In this document: positions 1 through 11,810 of the stretch, piece after piece
Position numbering within the stretch: position 1 is the stretch's first letter
Layout: each line of letters begins with the position of its first letter
From: Hydrangea macrophylla
Lineage: Eukaryota > Streptophyta > Magnoliopsida > Cornales > Hydrangeaceae
Direction of reading: 5' to 3'
Assembly: GCA_033977485.1 (NCBI GenBank)
Contig: CM066984.1
Coordinates: forward strand, 33,151,501-33,215,500
DNA: 64,000 nucleotides
The notes under the pieces: model-generated
Seen by the model: the letters and a program-made list of their open reading frames with translations, nothing else
Database searches by the model: none
What the model was told of the DNA's origin: nothing
Made by a program: the position numbers and the translations under genes

Positions 1-1147
1 ATGGGTCTAGAATCACTAGCAAGATAAAAACATCAGTAAGAGGCTAGGAGATAACTCTGGCTTTACCTAGTTTTTTGCTACCTCTAGAGTCATTCACCGT
101 AATAGACATATCTGGTGATGTTGGGATCATGCAAATTACTCCTATCGAACCATCTAATGAAAGTCAGATGTACACGTAGGATCATTTTAAAGTTTAACCT
201 GACTGAAATTATTGAATGTACTAAAAATAAATTTAAAACAAAACTTATTTGGGTATCAAAAGATCCAGTCCTCTTTCTCAACCAAAATTTTCTTTTGTTT
301 TGATTTGAATTGTCTTTTGTAGCAATAGTAAACTTTAAAAGATGTGTCATTATGAGCAATTAAACCAGGACATTCTTCTCTATAACAATTCAAATACCAT
401 CCTAACCTTTTAGCTTTCCTTTTGATGGCATGAAGGCTAGTGCCAGCAAAGAGTTTTTTCTACTCAGAAACAAGTGAGCGACCCATTAACGTTAGGTCAT
501 CGACTATTGGATCCATTTTTTATACTCTCAACCAACAAGAGAGGCTAGACTCAACCATCCACTCCTTCTAACTATCAACTAAGATCTAATTAAAGAGAGC
601 TAAGAGGGGGTGGGTGGGAATTTTATTTAAAAACTAAAAATATTTATATTAAGAAATATATACATTCAGAGACTAAAAAGAATTTTTTTTTCTTTTTTAA
701 AATTCTAAGAACTACTTTATATATATATATATATAACAGAAAACTAGAAATTACATTTTCCTCTCTTTTTTTTTTATTAACAAAGTTTAAGACAATGCAT
801 TATTACAACAACAATAATAAGAACAATAATGGTATAAACTTCAAAATTTATAAGAGCTCTGACTTCTGAGTCATTCATTTTTTTTTCCTTTTTTTTTAAC
901 AGAAAACTAGGAAAATTAATTATAATTTTTTTTAACAAGGGCAACGCAGCACTAAAATAGCAAGAACTAGAATAATTATAAGGTAAAGTTCAAAATTGAT
1001 AAGACCGATAATTAGCGTGTCTTCCATTTTTTTTATTTTTTTATTTTTTAAAAGAAATGGAAAAATATTACCTATCTCTTGGAAATCTTAAGAACCTGGT
1101 AGGGCTGTGGATCGAGTGATATTTCCAAGCTTTTCTGGTGAGTGGGT
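1..1147. other. AT-rich stretch without recognisable gene
   Basis: No convincing coding frame is seen on either strand; the short open frames are AT-rich and lack recognisable motifs. The stretch contains T- and A-runs and a short (AT)n tract near 719-735. It ends where a copia-type LTR begins. It may be a decayed element or intergenic DNA; I cannot tell which. Confidence 0.5.
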
Positions 1148-2635
1148 TGTTGGGTTTGTGCCCTCAAACCATTTATATATGAGACATTGGCATTTTAATA
1201 TATGGATATCAGCTTTACATTTAGTTATGTATGTTTCTTTCATGAGATGATTGTTATCCTTAAGTATCATAGTAAGTAATTCGTGTATGTATGAGATACA
1301 TACAAGTGAGATACGAATTACTATTCTTTCTTACTTAGAATGTGTCACAGTGGATGATGAGACTGGATATCTCATCAGGTTTACACTGTAGCATGATTAA
1401 CTACCATTGGATGGAGTGATTAATCTCAATCACTAGAGTTTAACTCTTAGTTAACATGCTAATGCTTATAGTGCATTGACGGACCTGAGCTTTCCTATTG
1501 ACACTCAAGACTGTCAATCAATCGATAGGAACTCATAACTTGTATAAGGTACGTGTTCTTAATCTTGAGACGATTATGAACACAGAATGTGGATATGGTT
1601 GCTTTGACTTACCAATCAGTGAGGTCTATAGAAGATCAACACCTGGGTATCTTGGGTATGTCATATTCATAGGGTTGTGAACATATATTGTCAAGACAGA
1701 ATCTACCCTCTGTTTCAGAGTAAGCATTCCCTTGAGAATGTCACCAAGTCGATTACTGAGTACTGCAGTCTTGTTGATAAGAGTTATCAACATGTTTGGT
1801 AATCATGAGAGGTGAATGGGACTCAAGGAATACAAGAAGTAATCATGATTCAGGTTGACAGTAACAGTTATCCGACTACCTGAATATGATTACGAATGCT
1901 GAAGGTAGAGGGACATTAGTACAACATACAAGTCTAGTTATCGCTTCGGATATGTTCTTTTGCGTTGGAGTTCAGTTATCGTTTTATGGTGGAGTAAACG
2001 TTAACTGGCCAGTTAGTTAGTTTACTGATCAAAGAGTTTGGTCACGATAATTAACAAACTGGTCTGAGCCAACAATAAAGAGCCTAGGAGGTCCCACTCT
2101 TAGCTCCGCCAGGATACTTGGAAAGACACATGAGGAAGTTGTCAAGACAAGTTCGATCGATTGAAGTATGTTCGATCGATTGAAGTCTTGGTAGTCTCTA
2201 TCGATCGAGAATGGTTCGATCGATCGAAGATCTTCGATCGCTCGAAGTCTAGGTCGGTTCTGGAAATCTATAAATAGGGCAGCTGCGTTCTGGAAAAGGA
2301 GTTCGTCGTTTTAGAACGTCAGAAGCTGGAGAAACTATTTTTAGAGCCCCAAACTTTCTTTTTCCTCTCTATTAGAGATCCCACCATCTCTAGTCTCTCC
2401 GGCAAGCATCCGCAAGAGACATAAGGGTGAAGACAACCTAGTGGAGGCTGCTGCATCACCAAGGAAGAAGAAGAAAATCAGAATTGGGTTCAAGACACTA
2501 AGGTATAACTCTTGTCCCCTCTTGTGCGCATCTATGGAATTAACGAGTAGTAGATCCTGGGCTACCATTAAGTTTTTATAACTTGACTTTTCCGCTGCGC
2601 ATTTAAACTTTTAACTTAAACCGGTTTTTCCATCA
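1148..2635 (+). mobile_element. Copia-family LTR, plus strand
   Basis: A 1.49-kb LTR that starts TGTTGGGTTTGTGCCCTC and ends in CATCA, directly followed by a tRNA-iMet type primer-binding site, so it is a 5' LTR. It is clearly related to the LTRs of the minus-strand copia element at 36021-45609: the start, the conserved GAGACATTGACATTTTAAT-type block and the TATA region all match. A TATA box (TATAAATAG, near 2269) lies just downstream of a cluster of TTCGATCGATCGAA-type palindromes (about 2150-2255). No gag or pol of this copy is left in the window: its leader stops at about 3103, where a gypsy LTR relic begins. No target duplication could be assigned. Confidence 0.85.
2150..2255. repeat. Palindrome cluster (TCGATCGA type) upstream of TATA
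   Basis: About five imperfect copies of a self-complementary motif built on TTCGATCGATCGAA lie within about 110 bp, separated by short non-palindromic spacers. The cluster ends about 15 bp before the TATAAATAG box of the LTR, so it lies in the U3 promoter part. The same cluster is found at the equivalent place in both LTRs of the related element at 36021-45609. Confidence 0.8.
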
Positions 2636-3103
2636 ATTGGTATCAGAGCCACGCTCGTTTGGATCTATAGATGCGTTTTTGGAACACTATTTTGATTGGC
2701 ATGTTGATTTTAGAACTGTTTTCGAAACTGTATCGTCACAGATCTATTTCTGCAGTGTCATCGCAGCAGAGTACAAATCTGTGATTGCATAGGATGCAAG
2801 GCGGGTTCGATCGATCGAACATATTTTGATTGATCGAACATCCTCTGTACTCGAGCGATCGAACAGTCTTCGATCGATCGAAACCTTCTAGTGTTCGATC
2901 GATCGAATTAAGTTAGATCGATCGAGATAGATTCTTTGTCAGGCTCTCTGTTTCACAGTTTTAAGGAGTTTTGAAATTAAAAGCTTTATTTTTAAAGTAT
3001 TATGCAAATTTTTAAAATCATTCTGTGAACAGAAAGTTCAAGCGATTGAACAGAGTTCAATCGATCGAAGGTTCGAGCGATCGAACGGTCTTCGATCGAT
3101 TCT
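2636..3103 (+). mobile_element. Copia leader fragment with second palindrome cluster
   Basis: This sequence matches, in opposite orientation, the leader of the copia element at about 42750-43170, including the segment that begins with GATCTATAGATGC. It carries further TTCGATCGATCGAA-type palindromes (about 2807-2925 and 3040-3100). No coding sequence is left. It breaks off at about 3103, where the GC-rich cassette of a gypsy LTR begins without any recognisable terminus, so a deletion joint is likely. Confidence 0.75.
2638..2650 (+). other. Primer-binding site, tRNA-iMet type
   Basis: TGGTATCAGAGCC follows the LTR end after a 2-bp gap. This is the standard plant retrotransposon PBS complementary to the 3' end of initiator tRNA-Met. 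It fixes the orientation of the adjoining LTR (plus) and shows that 2651-3103 is element leader. Confidence 0.9.
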
Positions 3104-3250
3104 TTGTCGGGCCGCTCACGCGATGGGTCGCTCGCGCGGGTCGCTTGCGCGATCTGCCTATTTTTCATTTTCCATTATAAAAATTTCCAACTGCCTAAAA
3201 ATCACAGGGCTCGCGCGCGCGGGCCGCTCGCGCGATGGGTCGCTCGTGAG
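3104..3250. repeat. GC-rich TCGCGCGA-type cassette
   Basis: Two blocks (about 3108-3160 and 3207-3250) of repeated GCTCGCGCGA-like words with self-complementary CGCGCG cores, in otherwise AT-rich DNA. Open frames here encode only Ser-Arg-Ala-rich low-complexity peptides and are not genes. The same kind of cassette occurs at 5181, 21691, 29005, 31489 and 33405. Confidence 0.8.
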
Positions 3251-4550
3251 TTAATGCTAAGGCTTCTTCTTCCTCGTCTGATTGCTTTGTTTCAGATTTC
3301 AGGGGTCTTTTTGACCCATTTTCAGATCCAACAATTCATAGGACATGTAATATATGATTCTCTTTAGTTTTTCACAAGGATTATGAATATGAAATCAATT
3401 GAATATGAAATCAATTTAACATGAAACAAACTATAGCTCTCAAATTTTATGGAAAATTAAAAGTTGGCAAAACTTAATTTCTTATATACTTTTTCATGTG
3501 GATGAATTAGACTTCAATACTTGAACAGTAGCTTCTAGGAACTATAATCTTCCTAAATCATCTCTAAAAACTTGTTTTGATTAAGTTTGTAAAATCACTC
3601 TTTCTCTAATTTCAAGCTTTCATGAAAATCAACAATGGTGATTAATAGACACATACATACAACATGAAATTAAGTACGAATTACATTGGGATTGAGTTTA
3701 AAAATACTCACTGAGATCAAAAGCAAAGAGGTTGTTGAGAAAGAAATGAGATATAGAAATTTCCAGCACAAGTGTGACGCCCCGCCCCGCCACGGTTCCC
3801 GGCGACGGGGTGTCGACCCGGCGGAAGTACAACAATAACAATAATAACAGTGGGCTTTGACACCAATCGATAACTCCCCGAGTCCAAGACTCTGAGGGTT
3901 ACCTAAATTAAACGTTCATCATTGGAAAACATTTATAAATCAGAAATCTGGTTTTCATTTGAAATATTCTTTTCTTGAAACAAAATGTTTTCAATATAAG
4001 CAGCGGAAAATCAGTGTTAAGCTATCCTTTATTTAAAAACGGGTGGACTAACATTTGTCCAATTTAAACATAATAGGTTCCTTGAAACCAAATTGTATTA
4101 CATTAACTAAATGATAATCCCCACACACGGGGTCTTCAAACTATAGCGGAAGCATTGTCAAGTCTCGGGGCCTTGCCCTTATCTATATCACCTGAAAGAG
4201 AGGTTTAATAGTTCATAAGCCAAAAGGCTCGTATAGTCATATAACCGCACAATAACATCTGTTATATATCATGCATGAGTGTAATGAATGCCAATGTCAA
4301 TGCATGAAAACCATTTTCATGCCTTTTCAAACACTCACCCTCAATCGTCATTATCATTACCCGGACCATGGGCTTCCCGTCCACGTAGGCCTAGCCTCAA
4401 ACGTGCGGGACTTTGGGCCTTACGAATTACACGGAGGCCTAGCCTTTACCGTTACGAGGGTTTCTTGCAGCACATCTCGCAATTCGAGTTCCTAGTGGTA
4501 CCCATCTCACATGCCTACCCACAAATCCGGGATTTCTAACTTTTCAAAAC

Positions 4551-4664
4551 AAAATCCCTCCTAGAGGATTTTATGCATGGAAGCCTCTAAGGTCTTCCCT
4601 TTTTAAAACCTGGAAGCCTCTAAGGTCTTCCCTTTTTAAAATTTGAAAGCCTCTAAGGTCTTTC
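4551..4664 (-). repeat. Short hairpin array, 33-bp period
   Basis: Three 20-nt hairpins start at 4579, 4612 and 4645, exactly 33 bp apart. Each has a 5-bp stem around the constant loop CCTCTAAGGT. The stem is GGAAG/CTTCC in two copies and GAAAG/CTTTC in the third, so one pair changes on both sides. A fourth inverted repeat, AAAATCC...GGATTTT, lies just before them (4551-4572). Confidence 0.7.
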
Positions 4665-5180
4665 ACCCAAAAATCATTTTCGTGATTTTCGTGTTCATGT
4701 TCATGCTTATGAAATGATATGACATATGCGAGCTCTAAGCATTCAGACATATTCAATATTTCATATGACAGATTGTCAAGGCATGCTATCAATTCAAAGC
4801 AACACAATAGACATGCTGAAATTATCCAGGTAAACACATAAGGCATAGCAACTCAAGTAATCCACTTAAGGCATAGCAGCTCAAGTAAACATGTAAATAC
4901 ACTATTAACATGTTATACAACTTTATTGAGGGTCATACGGAACTACCGTTCACCGAGGATGGACTGAATAATTAATCAGAATAGAAACCGGAACTGCTCA
5001 ATCTGTTACAAATCTCAATATACAATAATGCGCGTATATTAGTGAGGTACAACACCTCAAAGCATGAGTACAACTACTATTAAAGTAAAGTACAACTCTT
5101 AAAGCATAGGGTACAAGGCCCCTTAGCTCATAACAGACTCAAGTATAACAAAATACAAGATTTTATTAAACTGCCTGAGG

Positions 5181-5236
5181 TCGCGCGCGCGGGCCGCTCC
5201 CGCGACCCCTCGCTCGCGCGGGTCGCGCGCGCGAGA
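5181..5236. repeat. GC-rich cassette of the solo LTR
   Basis: 56 bp made almost only of TCGCGCG/CGCTCG words with self-complementary cores. It is the counterpart of the cassette in the intact chromovirus LTR and lies in the same order relative to the hairpin array. Confidence 0.8.
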
Positions 5237-7029
5237 TGTCACAGTTTCGTCTTCTTCTTTCTTTTTCCCCTGTTTTGAAATCAAAGGTTGGTTTTTACCC
5301 ATTTCAAAAACTTAACCAAAACATGACTTCCAATATATAAAACTCTTCGTTTTTCCGCGTAGATTTCATATATGAAATCAGAATTTCATGAATCAAATCA
5401 CAGCTCTTGATTTTATTGAAAGACCGAACGGTAACAAAACTTTAAATTGACCGTTCGTCGCAACCGCTTTGAATTAGCTTTTGAAATTAAAAAGGGAGCC
5501 TCGTGGGATCGAGACCTTTCATTTGATATAAAGAAATCAAGATTCTGTGATTGTTTTTCTGATCGCTATTTTTGGACCCTTAACAATATACAAGAAATAT
5601 CTATATATATTTCTATACATATCTACTCTTAACAGTTTAACTAAACTGAAAATAACATTAGAAGAGGTACATAAGCTTACCAATTTTGAATCTGCAGAGA
5701 GAGAAAGAAATCAAGACAAAAGAGCCAAATTTGCTTGTTCAATTACTCACTGGAATGAGTAAGAATCATGTATGTATATAAGTAGTTGTATGTGTGTGTT
5801 AATATATGAAATAATATGTGTATGTGTGTTAAGTGTAGCCGAGAGAGAGAGAGACAGTGGAGAGATAGGGAGACTGTTGAGAGAGTTGTGCAAATAGAGG
5901 ACCTTAGGTGTGTATATAAAGACTTTCAAGTCTTGGTCCCCAAGAACAGTGATGTACAAGCTTCCTACACACATGAATTGTGTACACACGCACACACAGT
6001 GCACAAATTGTATTTCTTTGGGCCCAAGTTCACTAGAGGAACTCTTGTGTGTGTTGAGCTCACGAGCTTAACCACACACACAGATAAAAATTCTACTGAC
6101 AAAACTCCCAAAACTGGTATTATTCGATTAATAAAAATTAAGGGCCATTACAACAAGCTTTGGCTATGGTGATTGAGGAACTCTCTCTCTAACTCTCTGA
6201 AATTCTCTTTGTGAAACTAGTAGAAAATGTGCAGAATGTATGTGTCTATAGTGTATATATAGAAGAGTGAAAGATGTGAACTTGGGCTCCAAGTATTATC
6301 AAGATTACTCCACTAATTGAGTTTTGTTTCCAATTAACCATGTTTACCCATAAACACAGCAGATTACTCATACGTTTATACATGTTACACAGATCAAAAG
6401 AGTCCCAATCTTCTGCCAAAGGCCAAGGATAGGTGTGTAGGGGCCAACTAAGGTGTTTGGGAAATGCATATTAAGGTTCAACAAAGCACACACAAACATA
6501 AGCTTGGCCAAATAAGGCACACACAAGTTGCTGGGAATCTAAACATGTGTTTGGGTAAAATAGCTTATGGCATAACTCAACACACACAAACTGTACATTT
6601 CCAAACAAAGCCTAAGACAATCATTAGTTTGCCATAAATGGAAAGTAAAGTGTATGTCAAATCTAACTTTACACCACTTCCAAAATTTGTGGAAGTTTAG
6701 CACAGTGTGGACATTTTTGAACATAAACTGGTATTTTCGCGGCGCGGTGTTCACCACAAAAATTCAGAAAATTCATTTTAACGTAGGAAGTACTTTTGGT
6801 TTTATAAAAATACAGTTTGAGTCAAAAGAAATTATTTTCACCCTTTCGAAATACAGATTTGAAATCCAACACAGGTATTACTAATTTTGTAAAATTGCAG
6901 TTTGGCCCCAATAAGAATTTCAAATATGAAATAAACTCTACTCACAAGAATTGAAATTAAAATAAAAGTAGACAATGAATATTAAATATGACAATGCAAA
7001 TAAGTGAAAATACAGGTTATTACAATCAT

Positions 7030-9486
7030 TATAACAAATCAAGTCAAAATATTCTCGTGATAGATATTCAATAGCATAAACTTCTTCAATATTCTCATCT
7101 TCTTCTTGATGTTGTGGATTAGGAAAAACTTTATTATTTAAAGTCTTATTTCCAAATACTACAGTCATCATACCACTGCGGATTCGAAAAGTGGTATCAA
7201 TGGTAGCCAAGAAGGGCCTTTTAAAAATGACTGGTATTTGCACATTAGTATCTAATACTGGTTCTGTATAAAGGATGACAAAATCTACTAGAAAAATAAA
7301 TTTGTCAACTTTGACAAGAACATCTTCCAAAATTCCTCGTGGGTATTTTGAGACCTATCAGCAAGTTGTAATACCAAAGCGAGTAGGCTTTAGCTCACCT
7401 AATCCAAGCTGTTGATAAACAGAATAAGGAAACAAGTTTACACTAGCTCCTAAGTCAAGGAGTGCATGCTTAATTTTATGATTTCCAATAATACACGATA
7501 TTGTTGGTATACCTGGGTTTTAAATTTTGTTGGTAAATTATGTTATACGATGGAATTAATTTCTTCTACGAAGTCAGCGGAATACGCATCCTTTCTTACA
7601 TTTTGCTTACGTTTGATAGTATGTAAATCTTTTAAAAAGTTTGCATAAGCAGGTACTTGACTAATCGCATCTAAGAGAGGAATATGAATATGCATTTGTT
7701 TAAATAATTCTAAATATTCCTGATTCTTTGCATTTTGGTGCTTTCTTAAATGTTGTGGATAAGGAATTTGAGGAGAATATTCAAGAGTTTCCTCTGTTTC
7801 TTTTTCCACTGGTAAATCAGATGTTTTATTTTCTTGAGAAATTTGTTGTTTTTTAAATATTTCAATTTCAACTTCATTAGCACTTTTATCTTCATCTATT
7901 TCTTCCTCAATTTCTAGTATATTATCATCTTTATTTGTATGCTCAATTTCTTCTAAAGAAGGTGAAATTTCTTATCCAACAGCCTTACCACTTCTTAGTA
8001 CAGTTATAGCTTTTACTTGTTCATGTTGACTATTACTAGAAGTTGAGGGATTTCCTTGTGGTAGTCCCCTTGGATTGGGTTGTGGTTAGGCAGAAAACAT
8101 GCCCTTTCCTTTAGAATCGTGTTGATTATTAATCCTATCCACATATGTTTGTAGTTTTCCCATGATTTGTAGTAATTGTTGCATCATAGACTGTAAAGTT
8201 TCCTCTTGTACTTTCTTGTGCGGAGGCACATAAACATTAGAATTTTGCTATGTATTAAGATATGTATTTTGTGTTTGTTGAAATTGAGGTGAAGGAGGCA
8301 AATACGACTGATTGTTTTGAGGAGGATACTGTTGAGGTTGAAAGTATAAAATACCTACTTTGGTATACATATGATTTGGAGGATTCTTCCAATTAGGCTG
8401 GTATGAATTACCACAGGAGTTTTGGGGTCCCCTATAATTATTCACAGCATTTATCTCTACTGGAGCAATTTCTTAAAAAATTGAACTTTTAGGACATTCA
8501 TTCGTAGGATGTCCTAACGTATGACAATTGTCACAAAGGTCTCTTTTCTTCTTAGGTGGATTATTTTTTTCTACTGTTATAGCTTCCACTTTACGTGCTA
8601 ATTTTTCATATTTCAATGTTGGTTCATCTTCTGATTGTAATTGGTATAAACTTTTAGCTTTTTCCGTCCTACCAATTTCTTCTATTTCCCACTGGGAAGC
8701 ATTTTCTCCAAGCCAATCAAATTATGATTCAGCCTCGTCGGCAGTTTTACTCAAAAATTCTCCTTGACACATAGTTTCAACTAATTTCTTTGATTTTGGT
8801 TCAATCCTTCATAAAAGAAATTAATTAGACGCCATTTTTCAAATCCATGATGTGGAAAAGCTAGCAGGAGATATTTAAAACGTTCCCAAACTTCAGGAAA
8901 TGGTTCCTTTTCTTTTTGGGTAAAAAGTTTAATTTGACACATCATACTATTAGTTAAATTTTTAGGATAAATTTTTTTTAGAAAGCTTCATTCATATCAT
9001 GCCATGAAGTTATAGATCCAGGACGGAGAGATAAAAGCTATGCTTTAGCTTTATCTTTTAAAGAAAAAGGAAAAAGCTTAAGATTGATTATTTCAATAGG
9101 ACAGCTTTGACCAGAGAACGTACTACAGACGTATCCAAATTCACGAATATGTAAATAAGTACATTCTGACCCCATTCCATGGAAAGTTGGTAAGAGTGGA
9201 ATCATGATTGGTTTAAAGTGAAAATTTCCTGTATGTCTAGGTAGAGTGATGCAAGAAGGAGTGATGTTTTTTTCTGGGGTAAATAAATCACGTAAATAAC
9301 GTTGTTCACGTTTTGGTAACATAAATTGTGGTATATTTTCCCCATGTTCACTGTGAGCATCATCACTATTCTTTCTATGTCTTCAATTTCAGTCATGATT
9401 CTTGGAAACTGTGTACTAGATGAATCACTAGAAATATTAGAATTATGTGGTACTTGATATAAAGCTTCAGTAGTATCTAAGAACAT
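7030..9486 (-). pseudogene. Athila/Tat-like gag-protease pseudogene
   Basis: Read on the minus strand. The gag frame begins near 9486, but similarity runs through several frames. The segment 9322-9038 holds the capsid-type block with PSCITLPRHTGNFHFKP, LLPTFHGMG and LFPFSLKDKAKA; the next codon, normally Trp in the family, is a stop. A CCHC zinc knuckle (CDNCHTLGHPTNEC) lies at 8535-8494. At 7809-7543 is the linker typical of this group (IPYPQHLRKH, FKQMHIHIPLLDAISQVPAYANFLKDL, in separate parts). At 7330-7050 is a protease C-terminal part with EDVLVKVDKFIFLVDFV and PVIFKRPFLATIDT. Numerous stops and frameshifts show it is dead. Gag would form the particle core and the protease would mature it. 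Pol downstream is missing. Confidence 0.85.
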
Positions 9487-9519
9487 ATGAAGTAAAAGAA
9501 AAACTAAGTTTTAAATATA

Positions 9520-9830
9520 TTATTATTATTATTATTAGCTAAGTAAAAAAAACTCTTTTTTTATTTTTTATTTTTATTATATATATATATATATATATAT
9601 TAGAAGATAGGTTTATATAGATATATATATATGTGTCTTTTTTAGAAGGTAGACACGTAAATACTTATAAATATATTTATATATATATATATATATATTT
9701 CACAAGGAATAATTATATATATATATTTTTTATGTTATCATATATTTTTTCTTAAAAAAAAATTAGATTATTTAGAAGGTAGAATACGTATATATATAGA
9801 TATAGATATATTGGGAGAAATAGTTTTAAA
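9520..9830. repeat. AT-rich microsatellite-like leader
   Basis: Several (AT)n and (TA)n tracts plus ATT repeats lie between the gag start and the PBS of the Athila/Tat-like element. They are non-coding. Confidence 0.8.
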
Positions 9831-9864
9831 CCTAACTTTATTTATTTATATTTTTTTTAACCGT

Positions 9865-9882
9865 TCCCTGGCAACGGCGCCA
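9865..9882 (-). other. Primer-binding site, tRNA-Asp type
   Basis: The minus strand reads TGGCGCCGTTGCCAGGGA, the PBS characteristic of Athila and Tat group gypsy elements, complementary to the 3' end of plant tRNA-Asp. It lies 6 bp from the LTR border at 9889. Confidence 0.9.
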
Positions 9883-10511
9883 AAAACTTGACGACATCCT
9901 ATTGACGTGTTTTCTTATCAACACCCAAGTGTAGGTGATCGTACAAGTAATAAAGTTCTGGAAATCCAGGTCGAACCCATAGGGAGCGGAAAACAAAGAT
10001 AGGCAGTAACTATTTTGTCACTAAAAAGAAAATAAAAGATGATGGATTTTTGTGGGTTTTTACTAAACTACTAGTTTTTATATTTTTGCAATAAAACTAA
10101 TTAAAACCTATTTTTTTCTAAGTAGTTTACGGTAAAGATTTTAACACTTCAAAATAAATTAACTAAGATACTAGTAAGAAAAGGAAGAAAAAGAAATAAA
10201 AGCTAAATTTACATCAAGTGACTTTATGGATCTTATTATAGCGAAAGATGAAAATAATACAAATATTTAAGCAAAGCTATTATAAACAAGAAATATTAAT
10301 TAACTTGAGAGAAGTGATTTAAAGGAATTAGAAATATGCAAAACTAACACTAGATCCCACAACTTTTGTGCATTTGAAAAGGATTTGGCATTTAAGACCG
10401 CAAAGTCATTCTTTATTTAAAAATAAACTTTCACTAGTCAGGGTCATATCAAGTGTGTCAGGTTTGATATGAAATGATGTCGTTTAGTTTAAAGAAAAAT
10501 AAAAAGGCAAT

Positions 10512-10595
10512 TGGCAGTAGCCAGGTTCGAACCGTGACCTGCCGCGGACGTGAGTTATTCGGCGCCCAGTCCCCACCACTCTGCCACTACACAAT
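10512..10595 (-). mobile_element. tRNA-related SINE-like sequence
   Basis: On the minus strand an A-box-like TGGCAGAGTGG (10586-10576) is followed about 42 nt later by a perfect B box GGTTCGAACC (10533-10524). That is the internal Pol III promoter of tRNAs and plant SINEs. The sequence does not fold into a tRNA: the acceptor ends and the T stem do not pair well and there is no CCA-ready end. The flanking T-rich stretch may be its tail. The borders are uncertain. Confidence 0.45.
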
Positions 10596-11042
10596 TGTAT
10601 GTCCATTAGTGGATAGATATATATATATATATATATAAACACATATTTGAAATATAACCTTTGTCGTATGAATTGTTTGAGTATGCTAGGTGTTTTTTAT
10701 GACAAAAGGCATAGTTTGACAATCCACATAATTAGATTCTTATTTCAAATATGTAATCTCTTGAGCCCAATATAGCCATATTATATAAACATGTTAAATG
10801 TGTCACGACCCATCCCACTACGCGTGGAAATAGGACACGTGGCACGCCACCAAGGCTCATCCACCCATCATCTAATAATAATACGCAGCGGAAAGAACTA
10901 CTATAAACAACTCTGGGTATATTAAAACTTAGGAAACGTTCCCCTCTGTGTCGTAAAATACATTGAAAACAGAGTTATAAAAAGTTTTGGCCAAAGGAAA
11001 ACATTTCAAAAGAAAACAGTTTTGAAAAAAAAACAGAGGCTC

Positions 11043-11395
11043 AGTCGACTGCCCCGTCGACTGCACCAGGGTCCAGTCGACTGTGCCTGGCAGAAACTAA
11101 AACCCTAAATCTCAACAGAGGTCCAGTCGACTGCCCAGTCGACTGCACTAAGGTCCAGTCGACTGCTCCGTCGACTGTGTTAAGCAGAACCAAAAGTACA
11201 TCATACTGCAAAGAGGTCCAGTTGACTGATCTGGGAATCCAGTCGACTGCTTTTCAATCAAAGGAAGCAGTAGCTAAAGTCAACAGTGTTCAGTCGACTG
11301 CCCAAGGGGTCCAGTCGACTGCTTCTCTGATATTCACTTACAGTATCTCACATACACGAGATTCAGTCGACTGATCAGGGGGGTCCAGTCGACTG
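11043..11395. repeat. CAGTCGACTG palindrome cluster
   Basis: About ten perfect copies of CAGTCGACTG plus three close variants in 350 bp, most in the phrase GGTCCAGTCGACTGC. The spacers differ in length and sequence, so it is not a simple tandem array. The palindrome is kept while the spacers drift. Confidence 0.9.
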
Positions 11396-11810
11396 CTCCT
11401 CTGCTGGCAGCCCTGTGCTGGAAATTTACAAGTCCTACTACTACTCAATACCAATAACAATCACAACCACGACTGATTTTAACGCATTAAAACATAATTA
11501 CAGACGTTCAATTACAAGATTTCCATATTATAGAACTAATCTATGGTTCTATTACAACATATTACAATATTCAAATCCTTACACAACTCTAGGATTTAAA
11601 ACAAAAACATATACAAGTGATATCCCCGGCGTTCATCGGCCTCACTCATCGCGCTTCTTCTTATCCTTCTTCTTACCTGCAATGGAGTACATCTCCACTG
11701 CTCAGCTATATGCTGAGCGTACAAGTCTAACATGCACGATATATGATGAAACATGCTTTAATCTCATAAATCATACAATAGTCTCTAGGAAGAAAAATAC
11801 GCATTCATCC

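Larger units (their letters stand above)
3773..6152 (-). mobile_element. Solo gypsy LTR, TSD ACAAG
   Basis: It starts TGTGACGCCCCGCC and ends GGGCCATTACA, and is flanked on both sides by ACAAG (3768-3772 and 6153-6157), a perfect 5-bp target duplication inside the gypsy LTR relic. There is no internal region, PBS or coding sequence, so it is a solo LTR left by LTR-LTR recombination. On the minus strand the order is TG end, stress-like AG/CT-rich promoter area, GC-rich cassette (5236-5181), hairpin repeats (4664-4551), and the CGTCACA-like end. This is the same layout as the intact chromovirus LTR at 20664. A TATA box was not fixed with confidence. Confidence 0.9.
3104..7024 (-). mobile_element. 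Truncated gypsy LTR relic, host of a solo LTR
   Basis: On the minus strand this LTR starts at 7024 with TGTAATAACCTGTATTTTCA, nearly the same start as the solo LTR at 20214. Matching blocks can be followed in order: the segment with CCAAATGAG-like and TTTGGAAGTG blocks, the region around GGTGATTAAG, and the part before its GC-rich cassette (compare 31390-31480). The 3' half of the LTR (hairpin region and terminus) is missing beyond 3104. It is interrupted by the solo LTR 3773-6152. Without that insert about 1.5 kb remains of an LTR that should be about 3 kb. The missing left end prevents a TSD test. Confidence 0.75.

Noticed and set aside
10512..10595. Functional tRNA gene
   Set aside because: A and B boxes are present but the acceptor and T stems do not pair and no intact cloverleaf can be drawn.
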